Shown here piece after piece: positions 1-8,163 of a stretch of 64,000 bases of DNA (position 1 is the first letter of the stretch; each line of letters begins with the position of its first letter). The notes under the pieces were generated by a model, which worked only from the letters and a program-made list of their open reading frames with translations, was not told where the DNA came from and did no database searches. Origin of the DNA: JANRLJ01 sp034437895. GTDB taxonomy: Bacteria > Chloroflexota > Anaerolineae > Aggregatilineales > Phototrophicaceae. Position numbers and translations under genes: made by a program. The DNA is taken from NCBI GenBank assembly GCA_034437895.1, contig DAOTTO010000358.1, positions 8,021-72,020 of the forward strand. The letters run 5' to 3'.

Positions 1-116
1 AGAACCGTGCTGCCGAGCTGCAATTACGCCGCGCTAACCTCGAACTGCAAATCACCCGTAAGCTGAAGCAGAGCAGCCCGGTGATGCGGATTCTGGATTC
101 AGAAAAGGGCGAATAG
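1..116 (+). CDS. C-terminal end of an unidentified protein (5' end outside window)
   Basis: The reading frame starting at base 3 is open from the window edge to a TAG at 114-116 and gives 37 residues, ending in SEKGE. The tail is rich in Arg, Leu, Gln and Glu and looks helical, possibly coiled coil. It is followed by a convincing terminator at 140-195, which supports a real gene end. The visible part is too short to assign a family. Confidence 0.55.
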   Translation, partial: NRAAELQLRRANLELQITRKLKQSSPVMRILDSEKGE

Positions 117-139
117 CGCTTTTTTACCGTTCAACAATT

Positions 140-195
140 GCCCACACGGTAGGTCATCTGATGACGCATCTATCGTGTGGGCGTTTTGTTTTGTT
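140..195 (+). terminator. Rho-independent terminator
   Basis: A 12-bp stem (140-151 with 171-182, one G-U pair; core GCCCACACG/CGTGTGGGC) encloses a loop that itself holds a GTCATC/GATGAC inverted repeat. A T-rich run (GTTTTGTTTTGTT) follows. It ends the upstream gene before mreB. Confidence 0.8.
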
Positions 196-200
196 ATAAT
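192..200 (+). promoter_or_regulatory. Extended -10 promoter for mreB
   Basis: TGtTATAAT, a full extended -10 element, lies 45 bases before the mreB start. There is no recognisable TTGACA at the proper distance. It overlaps the T-tract of the preceding terminator. The same TGnTATAAT pattern precedes tig, gyrA, moaC and the FHA gene. Confidence 0.5.
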
Positions 201-244
201 CATTTCTTATGCTCTCCAACAATCGACACAATTGAAAGAATCAC

Positions 245-1255
245 ATGGCATTATTCAGCAAAAAACTTGGCGTGGATTTAGGCACGGTCAATGTCTTAAT
301 TTGGGAAAACGGACAAATCGTTTTGCAGGAACCGTCACTCGTGGCGTTGATGGCGGAAGATGAACGGATTGTAGACTTTGGACAGCCTGCACGTGAGATG
401 CTGGGAAGGGTGGATGATGAGGACATTCAAGTTATCCGTCCATTGCAAAATGGCGTAATCGCCGATTACGAAGTGACCGAGGCGATGCTAAGGTATTTCT
501 TCGGGAAAATCGCCGGACGGATTCGCTTATTTAAGCCGACGGTAATGATTTCTGTTCCTTGGGGTGTCACAAGTGTGGAAAAACGTGCCGTGCATGAGGC
601 GGCGATTGCAGCAGGGGCGCGTGAAGCGTTTTTGATCTGGGAGCCATTGGCGGCGGCATTGGGGGCAGGGCTGCCTGTGAGTACACCTGCCGGCGATATG
701 GTCGTTAATATCGGTGGCGGCATTACCGAAGCAGCCGTTTTAAGCATGAATAACATTGTGCGGGCAGAAAGTGGACGCGTGGGCGGCCTTAAACTCGACG
801 ATGCGATCATCAGTTATGTGCGACGTAAATATGGGTTAGGAATTGGTCAGCCAACCGCTGAAGCCATCAAGATTCAAATTGGTGCTGCGATTGACAAAGT
901 AGAAAATTTGTCTATGGAAATTCAAGGACGGGATAATGTCAGCGGGTTGCCGCGTACCGTCACGATGCACACGGGCGAGGTGGTGGAAGCCATGCAAGAG
1001 GTGTTAAATGCAATTGCTCAGGTCGTCAAAAATGTTTTGAGCAATACGCCTCCTGAGCTTGCTTCTGATATTATTGATCGGGGAATTACTTTAACGGGGG
1101 GCGGGGCGCTGCTGCGGGGGATGGATCAATTCTTGACAAAAGAAACGGAAGTGCCTGTATATCGTGCAGAAAATCCTATGATCGCCGTAGCGACGGGCGC
1201 GGGACGCGCTTTAGAAGACCCGGCGATCCTTCGACGTGTTCTACAGGCTTATTAA
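245..1255 (+). CDS. mreB: MreB-like rod-shape actin homologue
   Basis: 336 residues, the usual MreB length. MreB forms membrane-bound filaments that guide cell-wall elongation. The actin-fold ATP-site motifs are visible: DLGTVN (phosphate 1, near residue 11), VNIGGG (phosphate 2, near residue 158) and LTGGGALL (adenosine motif, near residue 287). EPLAAALGAGLPV is close to the MreB signature. The phosphate-1 loop reads DLGTVNV where DLGTANT is usual. No mreC or mreD follows; the convergent rex gene ends 5 bases away, so this mreB is a stand-alone unit, as is common for Mbl/MreB paralogues. The start ATG has only a weak upstream GAAAG. Family assignment is firm; whether it is the main MreB or a paralogue is open. 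Confidence 0.92.
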   Translation: MALFSKKLGVDLGTVNVLIWENGQIVLQEPSLVALMAEDERIVDFGQPAREMLGRVDDEDIQVIRPLQNGVIADYEVTEAMLRYFFGKIAGRIRLFKPTVMISVPWGVTSVEKRAVHEAAIAAGAREAFLIWEPLAAALGAGLPVSTPAGDMVVNIGGGITEAAVLSMNNIVRAESGRVGGLKLDDAIISYVRRKYGLGIGQPTAEAIKIQIGAAIDKVENLSMEIQGRDNVSGLPRTVTMHTGEVVEAMQEVLNAIAQVVKNVLSNTPPELASDIIDRGITLTGGGALLRGMDQFLTKETEVPVYRAENPMIAVATGAGRALEDPAILRRVLQAY

Positions 1256-1260
1256 GCCGA

Positions 1261-1899
1261 CTAACGCTCTGATTCAAGATAATAAGTCATGCGCTGCATA
1301 TGGACTACGGGGTCAATATATTGGACGTGGACGTTTTGTGGGACGTTGATGCTAATAGGCGCATAGTTCAGGATGCCACGTACACCCGCCTTTATAAGTT
1401 GGTCGGCGACATGTTGGGCATATTCTGCTGGAACAGTAATCATCGCCATTTGAATACCGCGTTTGCTGATGGTGTCGATCAGTTCATTCATAGGCTGAAT
1501 CACGAAATCTTCAATTGGCTTTCCGATTTTGTTGGGGTCGCTGTCGAATATACAGGTGATATGGAAGCCCCGATTAGAAAAGCCGCGATAATGGGCAACA
1601 GCCGTGCCGAGGTCTCCTGCGCCGACTAAGGCCACTTCCCAGTCGCGTGTGACTTTTAGGACTTGACGCAGTTTTTCTTCAAGATAGGTAATTTGATAAC
1701 CTGTACCTTGTTTGCCAAATCCGCCAAAGTGAGACAAATCTTTGCGAATTTGCGCGGAACTGATGCCCAGCCGCCGACCCAGTTCGTGCGAAGAAGTTAC
1801 TTCATGGCCTTCTTGAGAAAGGCGATTTAATGCGCGAAGGTAGATTGGTAAGCGGCCAATAACAATATCAGGAATGTTATCGGACGGAATAGATGTCAT
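1261..1899 (-). CDS. rex: Redox-sensing transcriptional repressor Rex
   Basis: 212 residues with the two Rex domains: an N-terminal winged helix (about residues 1-80; SSAQIRKDLSHFGGFG is the typical recognition region) and a Rossmann fold that binds NADH (GAGDLG near residue 93). Rex represses its targets when NADH/NAD+ is low and leaves DNA when NADH rises. The C-terminal helix for domain swapping is present. The start has AGGGAG about 10 bases upstream. Convergent with mreB. An 18-bp Rex-type operator is found elsewhere in the window, at 16424-16441 in front of a DoxX gene, so this protein has at least one likely local target. Confidence 0.96.
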   Translation of the reverse strand: MTSIPSDNIPDIVIGRLPIYLRALNRLSQEGHEVTSSHELGRRLGISSAQIRKDLSHFGGFGKQGTGYQITYLEEKLRQVLKVTRDWEVALVGAGDLGTAVAHYRGFSNRGFHITCIFDSDPNKIGKPIEDFVIQPMNELIDTISKRGIQMAMITVPAEYAQHVADQLIKAGVRGILNYAPISINVPQNVHVQYIDPVVHMQRMTYYLESER

Positions 1900-2265
1900 T
1901 GTGAAACTCGCTCCCTTTTTTCATTTCAGTCGTTAGGTTCTGAAACGCGAGATTATGTGTTTGGAGATAATGCTTAAGAAGTCGGATTTTAGGAGCATGG
2001 TATATGATTTTCCCATTATAATTTTAATGTTACCACCGATATAGCGCCCATACTAGATAATCCTTTATCTAAAGATTTTGACATCTTTATTCATGTGATT
2101 GTACGCTATATTACTACGGATTGAGTCAATTTGCACAAAGAGGATGTATGGATTTTAATTTCTATTCGACTGGGTGTTTGATAAACAAGCCAAATTTAAG
2201 TAAAGTCCGCTGAATGCCGTACATGGTCACTGTAAACACGCTATAATGGTAGTCAATTCGTTTTT
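1900..2265. other. Divergent intergenic region between rex and the 2266 gene
   Basis: About 366 AT-rich bases without a credible gene. It must hold the promoters of rex (leftward) and of the 2266 gene (rightward). TATAAT occurs on the minus strand at 2015-2020 and on the plus strand at 2242-2247, but neither has a good -35. A TTGACA at 2078-2083 has no good -10 partner. No strong hairpin and no Rex-type palindrome were found here. Confidence 0.5.
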
Positions 2266-2841
2266 ATGATTGGGGTCGATGCTGCTGTGGACGAAAACAT
2301 CATCGATGAGTTTGAAGATGCCATTATCCCGCGCAGCCGCGTATTCGTGCTGTTGGATGGGACGTTTGTCGTAAGGTGGAGCGAGAATCGTGTACAGGAA
2401 TTGGAAAGCGGGCATTATCGCGTATTTGAAAAGCGCGATTTTGGCGCATCTATTACGGATTATGAATTGAACCAACTTAAGAATGCGGGCTTGGTAGATA
2501 GCTATGATAAAGAGATGGTCTGGCTAACTTCTCTGCCAGATCGCGGTGCTTTTTCCACACTCAGCCCTTGGGAGCAGCAGCGTGTTCGCTCTTATTATGT
2601 CAATACGACACTGCCGGGATCAGTCCTGCGGGATGTTGAGGATTTGTTAGAAGAAATTGGTTTGGCAGATACATTCACATCGCGGGTGCGGGATGATTTT
2701 GTCGTCTTGTGGGGAACAAAAGGAATTTCGTTCCACAAGTTCGATGATGCGGAAAAGGCCCGCACACTGCTGGTGGAAAGAGCGCCGGATGCTTTTGCCC
2801 ATGCTGTAGTGGCTTTTATTGAAACGACTAAGCGCGATTGA
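2266..2841 (+). CDS. Protein of unknown function, paralogue of the N-terminal half of the 9608 gene
   Basis: 191 residues, soluble, no signal peptide or membrane segment. I do not recognise the family. It aligns by eye over its whole length with the first ~185 residues of the protein at 9608-10633: shared blocks are VQEL.SG.YR.F, RDFG..ITDYEL.QL, a VWL.LP segment, the FVVLWG/VVVVLG strand followed by a KGI.F segment, and an AFIETT/S ending. The first block (FVLLDGTFVVRWSENRVQEL) resembles a small beta-sheet unit. The ATG has no clear ribosome site; a GTG at 2287 is an alternative start. TATAAT at 2242 may be its -10. It lies 35 bases before a GbsR-like regulator and may be co-transcribed with it. 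Confidence 0.75.
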   Translation: MIGVDAAVDENIIDEFEDAIIPRSRVFVLLDGTFVVRWSENRVQELESGHYRVFEKRDFGASITDYELNQLKNAGLVDSYDKEMVWLTSLPDRGAFSTLSPWEQQRVRSYYVNTTLPGSVLRDVEDLLEEIGLADTFTSRVRDDFVVLWGTKGISFHKFDDAEKARTLLVERAPDAFAHAVVAFIETTKRD

Positions 2842-2876
2842 TGCGTGTCATAGCATTGGAAGTAAGGTTATAGGTT

Positions 2877-3470
2877 ATGTTTGATGAAACAGCGCGGAAA
2901 AATGGCAGAGTTCATCGTATTGGGAGCGAGCATCCTGATTTAATTGCCGTTCATAACAGTATGCTGGACGGATTAAGCCAACTTGCTGATTATTTTGGCT
3001 TTAGTAAAGTGATGGGGCAGCTTTATGGTGCGTTGCTGCTCAGTCCTGAGCCATTATCGCTTGATGATTTGATGGAACGGTTAAGTATTTCAAAAGCTAA
3101 CGCGAGCATGAATATGCGGACGCTGGAACACATGGGCATGGTGCGGCAGGTGTGGCTGCGCGGGCGGAGTGGTCGGCGGAAATATTATGAAGCGGAAACG
3201 GACTTTTTGCAGATCATTACCAATATTTTGAGTGGGCGTGAGATGCGCGATGTGGATCGTGCTTTGTCTGTGATGGAGGAAAATGCAGGATTGCTTGCTA
3301 AGTCTCAACCTGACATGACTACTGAGGATAAACAGCAGGCGGATTTATATTTAGGGCGCATTACCCAGATGCAAACGATGTTTCGTTTTGCCCAGTTGGT
3401 TATCAGCAGTATTTTGGCGCGAGTGAGTAATATGGATTTGGATGAAATTTCCGATATTGAGATTAAATAA
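2877..3470 (+). CDS. GbsR/MarR-like winged-helix transcriptional regulator
   Basis: 197 residues. The first 110 residues form a winged-helix DNA-binding domain: SLDDLMERLSISKANASMN is the helix-turn-helix with its recognition helix, followed by the wing RGRSGRRKYYEAE. The rest is helical and likely gives dimerisation. This arrangement is typical of the GbsR branch of MarR/ArsR-like regulators, known to control osmoprotectant (glycine betaine) genes in Bacillus. No betaine genes are near, so the regulon is unknown. A GTAAGG-type site precedes the ATG. The unknown gene at 2266 is 35 bases upstream. Confidence 0.8.
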   Translation: MFDETARKNGRVHRIGSEHPDLIAVHNSMLDGLSQLADYFGFSKVMGQLYGALLLSPEPLSLDDLMERLSISKANASMNMRTLEHMGMVRQVWLRGRSGRRKYYEAETDFLQIITNILSGREMRDVDRALSVMEENAGLLAKSQPDMTTEDKQQADLYLGRITQMQTMFRFAQLVISSILARVSNMDLDEISDIEIK

Positions 3471-3475
3471 TTGTC

Positions 3476-3505
3476 TTGTAGCGGATGCTATTTTTGCACT
3501 ATAAT
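3476..3505 (+). promoter_or_regulatory. Promoter of tRNA-Leu
   Basis: TTGTAG (3476-3481), 18-base spacer, TATAAT (3500-3505), 35 bases before the tRNA. The spacing and perfect -10 fit a sigma-70 type promoter. Confidence 0.6.
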
Positions 3506-3539
3506 GCACGGATGAGGCAAAATGCCTTAGATGACTTTT

Positions 3540-3621
3540 GGGGGAGTGGCGGAACTGGCAGACGCGCATGACTTAGGATCATGTCTTTTACGAGGTGAGG
3601 GTTCGAGTCCCTCCTTCCCCA
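3540..3621 (+). tRNA. tRNA-Leu, anticodon UAG
   Basis: An 82-base cloverleaf can be folded by hand. The acceptor stem GGGGGAG (3540-3546) pairs with CTTCCCC (3614-3620), with one G-U pair, and A3621 is the discriminator. The anticodon stem CATGA/TCATG encloses loop CTTAGGA with anticodon TAG at 3574-3576, which reads CUN leucine codons. The T stem GAGGG/CCCTC encloses TTCGAGT. A long variable arm, as in class II tRNAs, lies between 3584 and 3596. The CCA end is not encoded. Confidence 0.95.
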
Positions 3622-3685
3622 TTCATGTGTACTAAAAAACATCGAAATTTCTGATGGAAGATTTATACTCTGTCGATTGTGTCAG

Positions 3686-3694
3686 TGCTATAAT
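3686..3694 (+). promoter_or_regulatory. Extended -10 promoter for tig-clpP-clpX
   Basis: TGcTATAAT lies 48 bases before the TTG start of tig, with no good -35. The upstream in-frame ATG at 3677 lies before this element, which argues against it being the true start. Confidence 0.55.
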
Positions 3695-3742
3695 CTGCTG
3701 TATTACACGCGATTTAACCACGCTGTTGTAAGGACTAACCTA

Positions 3743-5233
3743 TTGAATATCCAAACTGAACATCTCCAAGACCACACCGCACGTTTTATTGTCGAAATCG
3801 ATATGGACCGGCTCGACAAATCGAAACAGAAGGCGGCACGCGCAATTGCAGGGCGCGTTAACATCCCTGGCTTCCGCAAAGGCAAAGCGCCATACCGTAT
3901 TCTCGTGCAGTATGTGGGTGAAGCCAACATCCTTCAGGATGCGGTGGATGATTTAAGCCAAGAGATTTACCGGGAAACCATTGAACAGTCTGAAATTGAA
4001 CCTTATGGGCCTGGCTCGTGGGACGATTTTAAACTGGAACCCGCCCCCACGTTTATTTATACCGTTCCCTTACAACCTACAGTCACATTAGGCGATTATC
4101 GTTCTATTCGGCGCGACTACGAAGCTCCGACTGTCGAGGACTCGGATGTCGATGAGGGAATGAAGCGCCTTTTAGATCAGGAAGCACTCGTCGAAGAGAG
4201 TACTCGTCCGGTTGAAATGGGTAATCGGGTGACGCTTGATATTCACAGCGAGTTTAGTGACGATGCACCTGAAGTGATTGTGGATGAGACCAATGTTGAA
4301 TCTACTGAACAAAAAGATGCCCCACCGCCCAAAGGCACAGAATTTGTGCATGAGCATGATGGCGTTATTACGCTTGAAGAGGATGACGAGCCGCTTTTGC
4401 CCGGTTTTAAACAGGCACTAATTGGCGCGACGGCTGGGCAGGAATTGGAATTTGAGTTAACTGTTCCAGAGGGCGAAGAAAATTATGCCGACATTGTTGG
4501 GCGTAAGATTACTTTTCATGTCACAATGAAGAAAATTGAGGCTGTCACGCTGCCTGTTGTAAATGACGACTTTGCGGCGAAGGTGACGGCGACGGAAGAG
4601 ACACCACTTACACTGCTTGAGCTGCGGATGCGGATGCGTGAAAATTTGCAAGACGCATTAGAGCGCCGGTCAAAAGCCGCTTATGCCGATTTAGTGCTAG
4701 AAGAAATGGTCGATCAAGCGACGATTGCATATCCTGAAGCCATGATCCAAGAGCAAATGGACGGCATGATTAAAGACTTAGAAAGGCGTTTGCAGCAGCA
4801 GAATATTTCCCTAGATACGTATTATAAAGTCACCAACCGCACCGAGGAAGACATTCGGGGTGATTATCGTCAGCCTGCGATAGAGGCGGTTAGGCGAATG
4901 CTTGTTTTGCGCGAAGTGATGGTGGCGGAAAAGATCAAGGTTGCAGACGAGCAAATTAATCAGCGGATTGATGTATTGCTATCTCAGTTTGGGGAACAGG
5001 CCGAAGTGTTCCGGGGTGTTTTCGATACCCCAAATATGCGCGTTAGCATTTTGAATGAGTTGCTAGAGCAGAATGTCTTTGACCGGATTGTTGCAATTGC
5101 GCGGGGTGAAGAAATTCCAGTTGAAGCAGAATCAGAGGTCATCATGGTTGAGCCTGTCGCTGCGGCAGAAACGCCGGATGTAAGTTCAGCAGAATCCGAA
5201 GTGTCTACTGAAAGTGAATCAGAATCGATTTGA
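3743..5233 (+). CDS. tig: Trigger factor (ribosome-associated chaperone / prolyl isomerase)
   Basis: 496 residues from the TTG at 3743. This start is chosen because TAAGGA lies 8 bases upstream and because the protein then begins NIQTEHLQDHTARF, like other trigger factors; the ATG at 3677 precedes the promoter. Domains in order: ribosome-binding domain with the tunnel-exit signature GFRKGKAP (near residue 43), an FKBP-like isomerase domain (about 150-290) and a helical C-terminal substrate cradle. The isomerase domain carries an acidic insertion of about 40 residues (around DDAPEV to EEDDEPLLPG). The C-terminal tail is Glu/Ser rich. First gene of a tig-clpP-clpX operon, a classic arrangement coupling folding and proteolysis. 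Confidence 0.96.
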   Translation: MNIQTEHLQDHTARFIVEIDMDRLDKSKQKAARAIAGRVNIPGFRKGKAPYRILVQYVGEANILQDAVDDLSQEIYRETIEQSEIEPYGPGSWDDFKLEPAPTFIYTVPLQPTVTLGDYRSIRRDYEAPTVEDSDVDEGMKRLLDQEALVEESTRPVEMGNRVTLDIHSEFSDDAPEVIVDETNVESTEQKDAPPPKGTEFVHEHDGVITLEEDDEPLLPGFKQALIGATAGQELEFELTVPEGEENYADIVGRKITFHVTMKKIEAVTLPVVNDDFAAKVTATEETPLTLLELRMRMRENLQDALERRSKAAYADLVLEEMVDQATIAYPEAMIQEQMDGMIKDLERRLQQQNISLDTYYKVTNRTEEDIRGDYRQPAIEAVRRMLVLREVMVAEKIKVADEQINQRIDVLLSQFGEQAEVFRGVFDTPNMRVSILNELLEQNVFDRIVAIARGEEIPVEAESEVIMVEPVAAAETPDVSSAESEVSTESESESI

Positions 5234-5321
5234 GTTGTTAGATTTTGTTGTTAGCGGATAAATTGATCGTCAATTGAAAGGAGTAGGGCGCATTCTCATT
5301 TTTGCGAGTGCGTCAGCAAGC

Positions 5322-5945
5322 ATGAGTATTTATAACATTGTACCGATGGTGATTGAACAAGGCAGCCGGGGCGAGCGAGCCTACGACATTTATTCGCTGC
5401 TTTTGAAAGAACGTATTGTTTTCATGGGGATGCCGATTAACGATCAGATTGCCAACTTGATCGTCGCACAACTACTTTTCCTTGATCGTGAAGATGCTGA
5501 TCGTCGTATTCAAATGTATATCAATTCTCCCGGCGGCGTGGTTTATGCTGGGCTGGCGATTTATGATACGATGCAGCAGATTTCGGCGGATGTAAGCACC
5601 ACTGCGGTGGGCTTAACGGCCAGCTTTGGTACGGTCTTATTGGCGGCAGGGCGGCCTAATATGCGTATGGCGCTTCCGAATGCGACCATTCACATGCACC
5701 AGCCGTTGGGTGGCGCACAGGGGCAGGCTTCTGATATCGTGATTCAGGCTAATGAGATCGTCCGGTTAAAAGACTTGCTCAATGAAGTGTTTGTTAAACA
5801 CACGGGCAAGCCGAAAGAAGTTATTGAGCGCGATACAGATCGGGATATTTACTTCAGCGCCCAGCAAGCCGTTGATTATGGTTTGATTGATACTGTGCTT
5901 GATATGACAAAAGAAGATGCAAAAGTAGGAGCAAAAGTAAAGTGA
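5322..5945 (+). CDS. clpP: ATP-dependent Clp protease proteolytic subunit
   Basis: 207 residues from the ATG at 5322. ClpP forms the tetradecameric serine protease chamber fed by ClpX. The catalytic triad is visible: Ser in TASFG (residue 101), His in MHQPLGG (126) and Asp in ERDTDRD (about 171). The sequence around the serine is ASFGT, where ASMGA is usual. The start is uncertain: the ATG at 5322 has no ribosome site, whereas a perfect AAAGGAG at 5278-5283 sits inside an in-frame extension reaching back to a TTG at 5274, with an ATT at 5292 at ideal spacing. Another in-frame ATG is at 5346. The gene follows tig by under 90 bases and overlaps clpX by 4 bases. Confidence 0.94.
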   Translation: MSIYNIVPMVIEQGSRGERAYDIYSLLLKERIVFMGMPINDQIANLIVAQLLFLDREDADRRIQMYINSPGGVVYAGLAIYDTMQQISADVSTTAVGLTASFGTVLLAAGRPNMRMALPNATIHMHQPLGGAQGQASDIVIQANEIVRLKDLLNEVFVKHTGKPKEVIERDTDRDIYFSAQQAVDYGLIDTVLDMTKEDAKVGAKVK

Positions 5946-7237
5946 GCTACGTACCATCAGGTCATCATCGGTGTTCGTTTTGTGGTCGCAACCATGATGA
6001 GGTCGAGCGTCTGATTGCTGGCCCGGATGGTGTGTTCATATGTAACTACTGTGTGGAATTGTGTCATAACTTGCTATTAGATGAAGAGATGACACACAGC
6101 AGCGGTACAGATTTTCATATTTCTCACTTACTTTCCCCTCGTGAACTCATGAACCATCTGGATGAATACGTGGTTGGGCAAATCCATGCGAAACGTGTTC
6201 TGAGTGTTGCCGTGTATAACCACTATAAGCGGATACAGTCGGATAAATCCAATGGGGAAGTTGAATTACAGAAGAGCAATATTCTGATGTTGGGGCCTAC
6301 GGGCAGCGGCAAGACCTTGTTAGCGCAGACCCTTGCCCGTATTTTGGATGTGCCATTTTGCATCGCGGATGCAACAGCGCTAACGGAAGCGGGTTATGTG
6401 GGTGAAGATGTCGAGAATATCTTGCTGCGCCTGATTCAAGCCGCTGATGGTGATATTGCGCGTGCCGAAAAAGGCGTTATCTATATCGACGAAATTGATA
6501 AGATTGCGCGAAAATCCAACGATAACCCTTCGATCACCCGTGATGTGTCGGGCGAGGGAGTGCAGCAAGCGCTCTTGAAAATTGTGGAAGGTACGGTTGC
6601 CAATGTGCCGCCGCAAGGTGGGCGCAAGCACCCCCATCAAGAATTTATCCAGATTGATACCACGAATATCTTATTTATTTGTGGTGGTACATTTGACGGT
6701 ATTGACGAGGTAATTGGTAAACGGATCGGCGTAAAGGGATCGCTTGGCTTTAAGGCGAATACCCCAGCGACACGCTCGGATACTGATAAAGCACGTCTGA
6801 TGCGTAAAATCAGCCCGGAAGATTTGATGTCTCACGGCTTGATCCCTGAGTTGGTAGGGCGGTTGCCTGTTTTGGTGACGATTGACCAACTTGATCGTGA
6901 AGCGCTCATTCGCATTTTGGTCGAACCGAAGAACGCCCTGATTAAACAGTATGAGCATTTGCTGTCTTTGGACAAAGTGAAATTGGAATTTGTCGAGTCG
7001 GCATTGGGTGCGGCGGCTGATCTGACGCTCAAACGTGAGACTGGTGCGCGTGGGCTGCGCTCAATCATCGAAAGTTGTTTGTTGGATGTGATGTTTGAAA
7101 TTCCAGGTAGAGAAGATATTCGGCGGGTTGTCATTGATGCTGATGTCATTAATGGCTTGTCCCAACCGCATATCTATGGCGCGGACGATCGGCGTTTGGA
7201 ATGGACTGAGGACGGCTCGCTTAAGCCGGCTGCTTAG
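5942..7237 (+). CDS. clpX: ClpX, ATP-dependent unfoldase of the ClpXP protease
   Basis: 431 residues, starting at a GTG that overlaps the clpP stop codon (GTGA), so translation is coupled. The N-terminal zinc-binding domain shows CSFC and CNYC pairs (residues 12-40). The AAA+ module has Walker A GPTGSGKT (near 122), pore loop GYVG, Walker [12 protein letters not shown], and the RKH loop GGRKHPH that contacts substrates. The loop that docks into ClpP reads LGF instead of the usual IGF, a conservative change. A strong terminator follows, closing the tig-clpP-clpX operon. Confidence 0.97.
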   Translation: MSYVPSGHHRCSFCGRNHDEVERLIAGPDGVFICNYCVELCHNLLLDEEMTHSSGTDFHISHLLSPRELMNHLDEYVVGQIHAKRVLSVAVYNHYKRIQSDKSNGEVELQKSNILMLGPTGSGKTLLAQTLARILDVPFCIADATALTEAGYVGEDVENILLRLIQAADGDIARAEKGVIYIDEIDKIARKSNDNPSITRDVSGEGVQQALLKIVEGTVANVPPQGGRKHPHQEFIQIDTTNILFICGGTFDGIDEVIGKRIGVKGSLGFKANTPATRSDTDKARLMRKISPEDLMSHGLIPELVGRLPVLVTIDQLDREALIRILVEPKNALIKQYEHLLSLDKVKLEFVESALGAAADLTLKRETGARGLRSIIESCLLDVMFEIPGREDIRRVVIDADVINGLSQPHIYGADDRRLEWTEDGSLKPAA

Positions 7238-7268
7238 GGGCTGGACATAAACGGTACGGAATTGATCG

Positions 7269-7303
7269 AAGAGGGCAGCCTATACGCTGCCCTCTTTGTT
7301 TTT
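7269..7303 (+). terminator. Terminator of the tig-clpP-clpX operon
   Basis: Perfect 9-bp stem GAGGGCAGC/GCTGCCCTC (7271-7279 with 7286-7294), extended by two A-T pairs, 6-base loop, then TTTGTTTTT. It also separates clpX from the convergent MBL-fold gene. Confidence 0.9.
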
Positions 7304-7961
7304 AGCGCGTAAGCTGCGGGATAATGACTTCGGCACGTCCGCCAACTGCCTCTTTAAAGGCTTGTGCGTCCAGATAGGTGGCACTATCCCCAACCGCGCC
7401 CCAATTGCTCGGAATGACCCAACGCGGGCGCATCTTTTTGACGACTTCTACTGCATCTGTAACGTTGAGTGTCCCATTGCCATCAATAGGTAAAATCGCA
7501 ATATCTGGCTTAATGCGTTCCATGTCGGGAATATCTTCTGTATCCCCTGCATAATAAATATCGAAAAAATTCAATGAGATGACAAAACCTAGCCCACCAT
7601 CCTCAATCGGGTGGAGAAGTTTTTTCGTGGAATAGGCGGGTACGGATTTAATGCTGGCAAGGTCTACGGTTATGCTTTGCCAAGGACGAAGCACCTTGCA
7701 GCCCTCAATTTGCGAAGCCACATTTTTGTTACCGATAACGAGGGTGGACTCTCCACGCAACTTTTCAATATCTGCCAGTGAGCAGTGTTCATAATGGTCG
7801 TGGCTGACGAGAATCACATCGGCATGGAAAACACTACGAACTACGCGCCAAGGGTTGATATAAATCAACGGCGGCCCCTGAATAATAAAGCTGCCATGAC
7901 CGAGCCATTGAATGCGATCAATCATGCGATCTGAGAAATTTTCGTTAAGGTTGTTATTCAT
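7302..7961 (-). CDS. MBL-fold metallo-hydrolase (UlaG-like)
   Basis: 219 residues of the metallo-beta-lactamase fold. The metal-binding motif reads SHDHYEH (near residue 53), the form HxHxxH with the fold's Asp replaced by Glu; further ligands may be in YYAGDTED and in the SNWG region. Proteins of this compact type (COG2220, UlaG-like) hydrolyse phosphodiester or lactone bonds; the substrate here cannot be told. No signal peptide. An ATG at 7925 (MIDRIQWLGHGSF) is an alternative start, since the first ATG has TAGGA only a few bases away. Convergent with clpX; possibly a single-gene unit. Confidence 0.85.
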   Translation of the reverse strand: MNNNLNENFSDRMIDRIQWLGHGSFIIQGPPLIYINPWRVVRSVFHADVILVSHDHYEHCSLADIEKLRGESTLVIGNKNVASQIEGCKVLRPWQSITVDLASIKSVPAYSTKKLLHPIEDGGLGFVISLNFFDIYYAGDTEDIPDMERIKPDIAILPIDGNGTLNVTDAVEVVKKMRPRWVIPSNWGAVGDSATYLDAQAFKEAVGGRAEVIIPQLTR

Positions 7962-8001
7962 AATCCTAGTCTACCTCAAAGCGTGAGATGGCTCAAGCTG
8001 C

Positions 8002-8030
8002 TTGTATGGCAATAGTATTGGGCTTATAAT
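8002..8030 (+). promoter_or_regulatory. Promoter upstream of the AAA ATPase gene
   Basis: TTGTAT (8002-8007), 17-base spacer, TATAAT (8025-8030). A second possible promoter, TGaTATGAT at 8095-8103, lies downstream beyond a palindrome. Confidence 0.55.
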
Positions 8031-8055
8031 CGCTGTTAAATCACAATCACGTTGT

Positions 8056-8079
8056 AAGCGTTAAGAATTCCTAACGCTT
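8056..8079. promoter_or_regulatory. 24-bp palindrome, possible operator
   Basis: Perfect 8-base arms AAGCGTTA (8056-8063) and TAACGCTT (8072-8079) around a central GAATTC flanked by a mismatch. It lies between two candidate promoters of the 8164 ATPase gene. It has no T-tract, so it looks more like a protein-binding site than a terminator. Confidence 0.5.
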
Positions 8080-8163
8080 GGGCAGTCTTGCTTCTGATAT
8101 GATACACTTAGGGTAAATTTGGAAATTGAGCAGAAATCATGTTGACCGTAAAGGAACAAGCGT

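Noticed and set aside
2078..2107. TTGACA at 2078 as a promoter
   Set aside because: No acceptable -10 at 16-18 bases; only a weak TACGCT.
3677..3742. Upstream ATG for trigger factor
   Set aside because: It lies before the TATAAT element, lacks a ribosome site, and adds residues not seen in the family; TTG at 3743 fits better.
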